This document shows positions 47,768 to 50,724 of a stretch of DNA of 50,724 nt, piece by piece. A model generated the notes under the pieces. That model was not told where the DNA came from and did no database searches. It saw nothing but the letters and a program-made list of their open reading frames with translations. Positions within the stretch are counted from its first letter, which is position 1; the number at the start of each line of letters is the position of its first letter. A program made the translations under genes and the position numbers. Source of the stretch: Vitrella brassicaformis (lineage: Eukaryota; Sar; Vitrellaceae); the NCBI GenBank assembly GCA_001179505.1, contig CDMY01000221.1, positions 111,912 to 162,635 on the forward strand. The letters run 5' to 3'.

Positions 47768-49111
47768 ATGCTGGGGCGTCCGCCGAGGGACTATTCATCC
47801 GCATCTCGGCGTCGCGCAAGCCCATCCCTCTCCCCTTCCACCTCCGTTCCCCGGATGCCGCCAGCGGATGCGGGTGATTCCACTCATCGCAGGAGGGTGC
47901 ATTCGGCAGTGAAGACGGCATCGTTTGCGGCTTGTTTGTTCATTCATCTCGTGGCCATGCCACCTGCCTTATGCTGGAGATCAACGAGGCTTTCATTCAT
48001 GAGGATCCATCTTCCCAGACATGGCGCTTGGCCACCGTGGAGGCCTCCGAGGACTGCATTACATGCTGCTGAGAGCACTGAGGACTTTATGCGTCGCCTT
48101 GCGCCGAGGCTGGGTCGGTCTGCTGATGACCTGTCGCCTTACATCCGCAAGCTGCGAGAAGAGTGGATCACCGAGCCGGCGTTATTACTGGAGGGCCACT
48201 CTGTGCAGGAGACAAAGGACATGCTGAGGGAATGGGGCTTCCCGCGTGGGCTCATTAATGTCATGATGAAGGAGCTGCAATCAACGACGGCTGGCAAACA
48301 GGGGCCTTCTCTACCGCAAAAAAGATCAGACACCACGGCTGCCCCTCCGACCGCCAAAAAGAGCGCAGCCCCCTCCCCTCCACCGTCGACGGTCGAAGGG
48401 CCTTCTGATATCGTGCTAGTGAAGCAGGAGGTGATGGAGCGCGTCAAGCGAGACCATGCCCCGCAGCGGAGGAGCCTCGGGCAAAGACTCAAGGCCCTTG
48501 CCGAGCGCGGACCACTCCCTTCGCCGCCCCCCAGCCAGCAATATCTCGGGACATTTCATCTTCTCCCAGTCGACAACAGGACGGTGGCTGTTGATCAGCG
48601 AGGCGGTGCTGCTCAGTCCAAGAGGACTCCACAGTCGAAAGCAGACCAAGTGCCCACAAGCGAGACACCAAACCGACTAGATCTCAGACGTACCGGCCGT
48701 CAGCGTGCCAGGGCACCCCCCGTCCCCCAGTTATCCGTCCCACCCAGAGCGCCCCAGAACGTCACATCGATGGACCTGTCGCCCCCTCAGCTGAGTTTAT
48801 CGATGGATGGCTTGTTCGACTTCGATGCCAGCAGGCTGGCGGCTGATGGCCACGGCCTCGACGACTTCTATGACATCCCGCTGGAGGGAGAGGGCGATGA
48901 TACGGACGTCGAGGGCGGCGGGAGTGGTGTGCGTTTGAATGGCACCGACCTGGGCGAGGCGCGAGAACTGATCCAGAACCTGCTGGAGGGCTTCATTAGC
49001 AAACAGGGGAAGGGTACTGGTACTGCCCCGGGTGCTGACGTTGGCGATGCGAGAGGGGAGGTGAATGCTGACGGAGAGAAAGTGAGAGTGACGGAGACCA
49101 AGCAGACATGA
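47768..49111 (+). CDS. Intronless orphan with SAM-like helical segment
   Basis: A single 447-codon frame, not recognised as a known family. The N-terminal 50 residues are Arg/Ser-rich. A hydrophobic segment follows (TASFAACLFIHLVAMPPALC, about 51-70) that could be a signal anchor or part of a targeting presequence. Residues about 105-170 (YIRKLREEWITEPALLLEG, LREWGFPRGLINVMMKEL) have the SAM-domain-like spacing Trp...Leu...Trp-Gly-Pro...Leu. The rest is Pro/Ser/Lys/Arg-rich and disordered, with an acidic FDFDASRL to DDTDVEGG region that resembles an activation domain. It is intronless while most neighbours have introns. It shares a divergent promoter with the hnRNP gene. Confidence 0.68.
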   Translation: MLGRPPRDYSSASRRRASPSLSPSTSVPRMPPADAGDSTHRRRVHSAVKTASFAACLFIHLVAMPPALCWRSTRLSFMRIHLPRHGAWPPWRPPRTALHAAESTEDFMRRLAPRLGRSADDLSPYIRKLREEWITEPALLLEGHSVQETKDMLREWGFPRGLINVMMKELQSTTAGKQGPSLPQKRSDTTAAPPTAKKSAAPSPPPSTVEGPSDIVLVKQEVMERVKRDHAPQRRSLGQRLKALAERGPLPSPPPSQQYLGTFHLLPVDNRTVAVDQRGGAAQSKRTPQSKADQVPTSETPNRLDLRRTGRQRARAPPVPQLSVPPRAPQNVTSMDLSPPQLSLSMDGLFDFDASRLAADGHGLDDFYDIPLEGEGDDTDVEGGGSGVRLNGTDLGEARELIQNLLEGFISKQGKGTGTAPGADVGDARGEVNADGEKVRVTETKQT

Positions 49112-49293
49112 TGCCTGGTGGGCACGGCTGTATAGGTTATGCGTGTAATGACGTGGCTGTGACACATGAGAGAGAGATTGATGTGATTGCACCAATACGC
49201 GGTGTTGAAATAACGTCAGCGGAATGCATCCGATCCATGATACGCACGACACCAGACGTTACGCATTGAGAGGGTATCAGAACGGACAATCAG

Positions 49294-49509
49294 ATATAAA
49301 ACGTAGACAGCGATCATGTGCGCTGTGATCGCACATGGAACGAAAGTGAGGCTGACGTGTCTCCTCTTCTCTGGGGGGAGGTGGGGGAGCTGATGAGTCT
49401 TGAAATGGTCTCGTTGCCTCTCAAGACGTTCTCCCACTTCAGTCGTATCCGCCGCAGCTGAAAGATCCATCCATGCATCCACCCATTGCCCAACACAGCC
49501 ATGGAGCAG
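49294..49509. repeat. Diverged repeat, copy A
   Basis: Two anchors are shared with copy B. ATATAAAACGTAGACAGCGAT (49294-49314) matches 50606 onward at most positions. The block from CTGAAAGATCC (49458) to CATGGAGCAG (49509) matches 50674-50724. The interior differs in length (164 bp against 68 bp between anchors). Confidence 0.65.
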
Positions 49510-49632
49510 ACAGAGACACACGTCACTAGTCGTTACCTAGCACTCCACATCCCGAACTGGGGGCGGATGCCTGTCTTCTTTCTCAAAGTAATCCTCGGGG
49601 TCGCTGGTGGGCTTGCCGCTGCACAGACAAGG

Positions 49633-49643
49633 AGACACACACA

Positions 49644-49674
<31 letters not shown>
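49633..49674 (+). repeat. AC then AG microsatellite
   Basis: A pure AC run changes into an AG run, probably inside the 3' region or an intron of the minus-strand gene. Confidence 0.9.
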
Positions 49675-49690
49675 CACACACACCACGGAT

Positions 49691-50101
49691 TCAGGCAGGC
49701 TCATATGGGGGCAGCCGGCTCGGTTGTACTCGCTTCGTGGGCCCGTTGTCTGGGTAGTACACGACCATTGGGTACTTGAACGACCTGCAGGGGGAAAAGG
49801 AGAGCCGATGGATCATGTCTCTGTGCGTCGCGTCTGTGTGTGTGGACGTCCACCCGTCAGCCAGGGCCACAGGTGAGAAGTCCTCGCTCACTGACAACCA
49901 AGCACAGCGGATGTCGGTGTGTGGTTCTGTGAGGGCTGCATGGGTACCGTCGTACTGGCTGCCACGCTTCGTGTGCTGATCTTTGTCCAACACTGTGAGA
50001 AGAATGCTCCAGATGGGCGGGGAGGATGAAGGCGATCAACGTGAGCCTGGTCAGATAGGGGTCTCACGGTCCTTGGCTGTGGTGGACTGGTCCCCAGCCA
50101 T
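49691..50101 (-). CDS. Small protein of unknown function, four exons
   Basis: Four short exons keep phase from ATG 50101: MAGDQSTTAKD, LLDKDQHTKRGSQYD, VSEDFSPVALADG, then SFK-YPMVVYYPDNGPTKR to LPPYEPA-stop (49691-49693), about 69 aa. Donors (GTGAGA, GTACCC, GTGGAC) and acceptors fit the local style. The family is not recognised. The frame is continuous with the upstream frame at 50117-50422 except for one TGA (50117-50119), so both may be parts of one gene. Confidence 0.5.
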
Positions 50102-50116
50102 GAAGAAGATCCGCAT

Positions 50117-50422
50117 TCAACATCTGTCCCTCTCCGCCTGCGGCAGCTGGGCCCATCGCCGCAGGAGCCGCTCGTTGACGCCCTCGATCATCGTCTGGTC
50201 GATGAGCGCTAGGCCGTGTCTGTCCACAAACAAGTGGACTCTCTTCGTCAGGGGTCCATACTTTTCCAGCAGATCCACAGCAGCACACAATCCCATCGCC
50301 TGAAGGCGGATCTTGGCGGTCGCGACCCAGGCTTCGGGCGGGTCGATAGTCTTGATGATGGCTTCATTGAGCTCATCGCGGGTGAGGAGCTTGTCGGGGT
50401 TTGTGAGCAGCACGTTGAACAT
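50117..50422 (-). CDS. Hypothetical helical protein or upstream exon of the gene at 49691-50101
   Basis: A 101-codon frame begins MFNVLLTNPDKLLTRDELNEA and continues with an amphipathic, Leu-rich sequence (GLCAAVDLLEKYGPLTKRVHLF) up to QAERDRC and TGA. Composition is protein-like and without repeats. Five in-frame codons after the TGA the frame enters MAGDQSTTAKD, the start used for the neighbouring model. Upstream, another frame (RKHIYSFFEKSELKDPTTL) looks coding and could be a preceding exon joined near 50425. The family is not recognised. Confidence 0.5.
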   Translation of the reverse strand: MFNVLLTNPDKLLTRDELNEAIIKTIDPPEAWVATAKIRLQAMGLCAAVDLLEKYGPLTKRVHLFVDRHGLALIDQTMIEGVNERLLRRWAQLPQAERDRC

Positions 50423-50605
50423 GCCTCAGTGTGGTTGGATCCTTGAGTTCGCTCTTCTCAAAGAAGCTGTAGATGTGCTTTCGTAGGCGGCATGGGATGG
50501 ATTTCTCCACGTTCGCTGCCGTCTCTGTCACAGCTGCTCTATTGAAGATCCTTGTCCGACTTACTAGTGTGTGGTACGTATCGATCGCAGAAAGAAGCCC
50601 CTCGA

Positions 50606-50724
50606 ATATAAAATGTAGGCAACGATGACCTGTTGAAAGAGACGTTGGAGACGCCTTTCGGTGTTTCGCTGAGGCTGAAAGATCCACCCTCCTACCCATT
50701 TGCCAACACATAGCCATGGAGCAG
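50606..50724. repeat. Diverged repeat, copy B (runs to the window end)
   Basis: This copy is related to 49294-49509 in the same orientation. It may continue beyond the window. Confidence 0.6.

Larger units (their letters stand above)
49112..49690. other. Intergenic stretch containing one copy of a diverged repeat
   Basis: 579 bp between convergent genes. It contains repeat copy A (49294-49509, related to 50606-50724) and an AC/AG microsatellite at 49633-49674. A splice-acceptor-like TGCAG followed by a 27-codon frame ending at a stop near 49543 (PTSDPEDYFEKEDRHPP on the minus strand) might be an alternative last exon of the gene at 49691-50101. Confidence 0.5.

Overview
This is nuclear DNA from an intron-rich, gene-dense protist. 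The best fit is a photosynthetic alveolate of the chromerid type, such as Vitrella brassicaformis. The reasons are short spliceosomal introns (about 53-120 nt, mostly GT-AG with some GC-AG) filled with TG, CA, CAGA and ATGG microsatellites, GC-rich exons, AP2-type DNA-binding domains inside chromatin proteins, and a gene 3 product that starts with a signal peptide followed by a Phe-led transit-like segment, as in algae with a secondary plastid. The species name is an inference.

Layout. Genes alternate in strand almost perfectly, giving eight head-to-head pairs: receiver-NEK kinase (-)/NAA35 (+); plastid-type unknown (-)/secreted orphan (+); histidine acid phosphatase (-)/FCP1 (+); MFAP1 (-)/SET-PHD-AP2 protein (+); ACR3 (-)/serine beta-lactamase-like (+); PHD-MRG (-)/AP2-like amine oxidase (+); FkbM methyltransferase (-)/small orphan (+); two-RRM hnRNP (-)/SAM-like orphan (+). 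A RanBP2-type zinc finger ORF and a PH-GYF gene follow the SET gene on the same strand. A poorly resolved minus-strand gene closes the window. There is a 300-base N gap at 33812-34111. Convergent intergenic stretches hold only microsatellites.

Seven of the eight divergent promoters contain the core GCGAGC, usually as TGCGAGCTT, in either orientation. Two of them share an identical 15-mer. This looks like a shared promoter element serving bidirectional promoters.

Functionally the window is rich in nuclear machinery: a Pol II CTD phosphatase (FCP1), a spliceosome factor (MFAP1), an hnRNP, a SET-PHD-Tudor-like-AP2 protein, a PHD-MRG protein and an LSD1-like amine oxidase with an AP2-like N-terminus. 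The rest is N-terminal acetylation (NAA35), arsenite efflux (ACR3), secreted hydrolases and a receiver-domain kinase. Several proteins have unusual domain fusions. Exon models were built by hand from splice motifs, reading phase and family similarity. No alignment or transcript was available.
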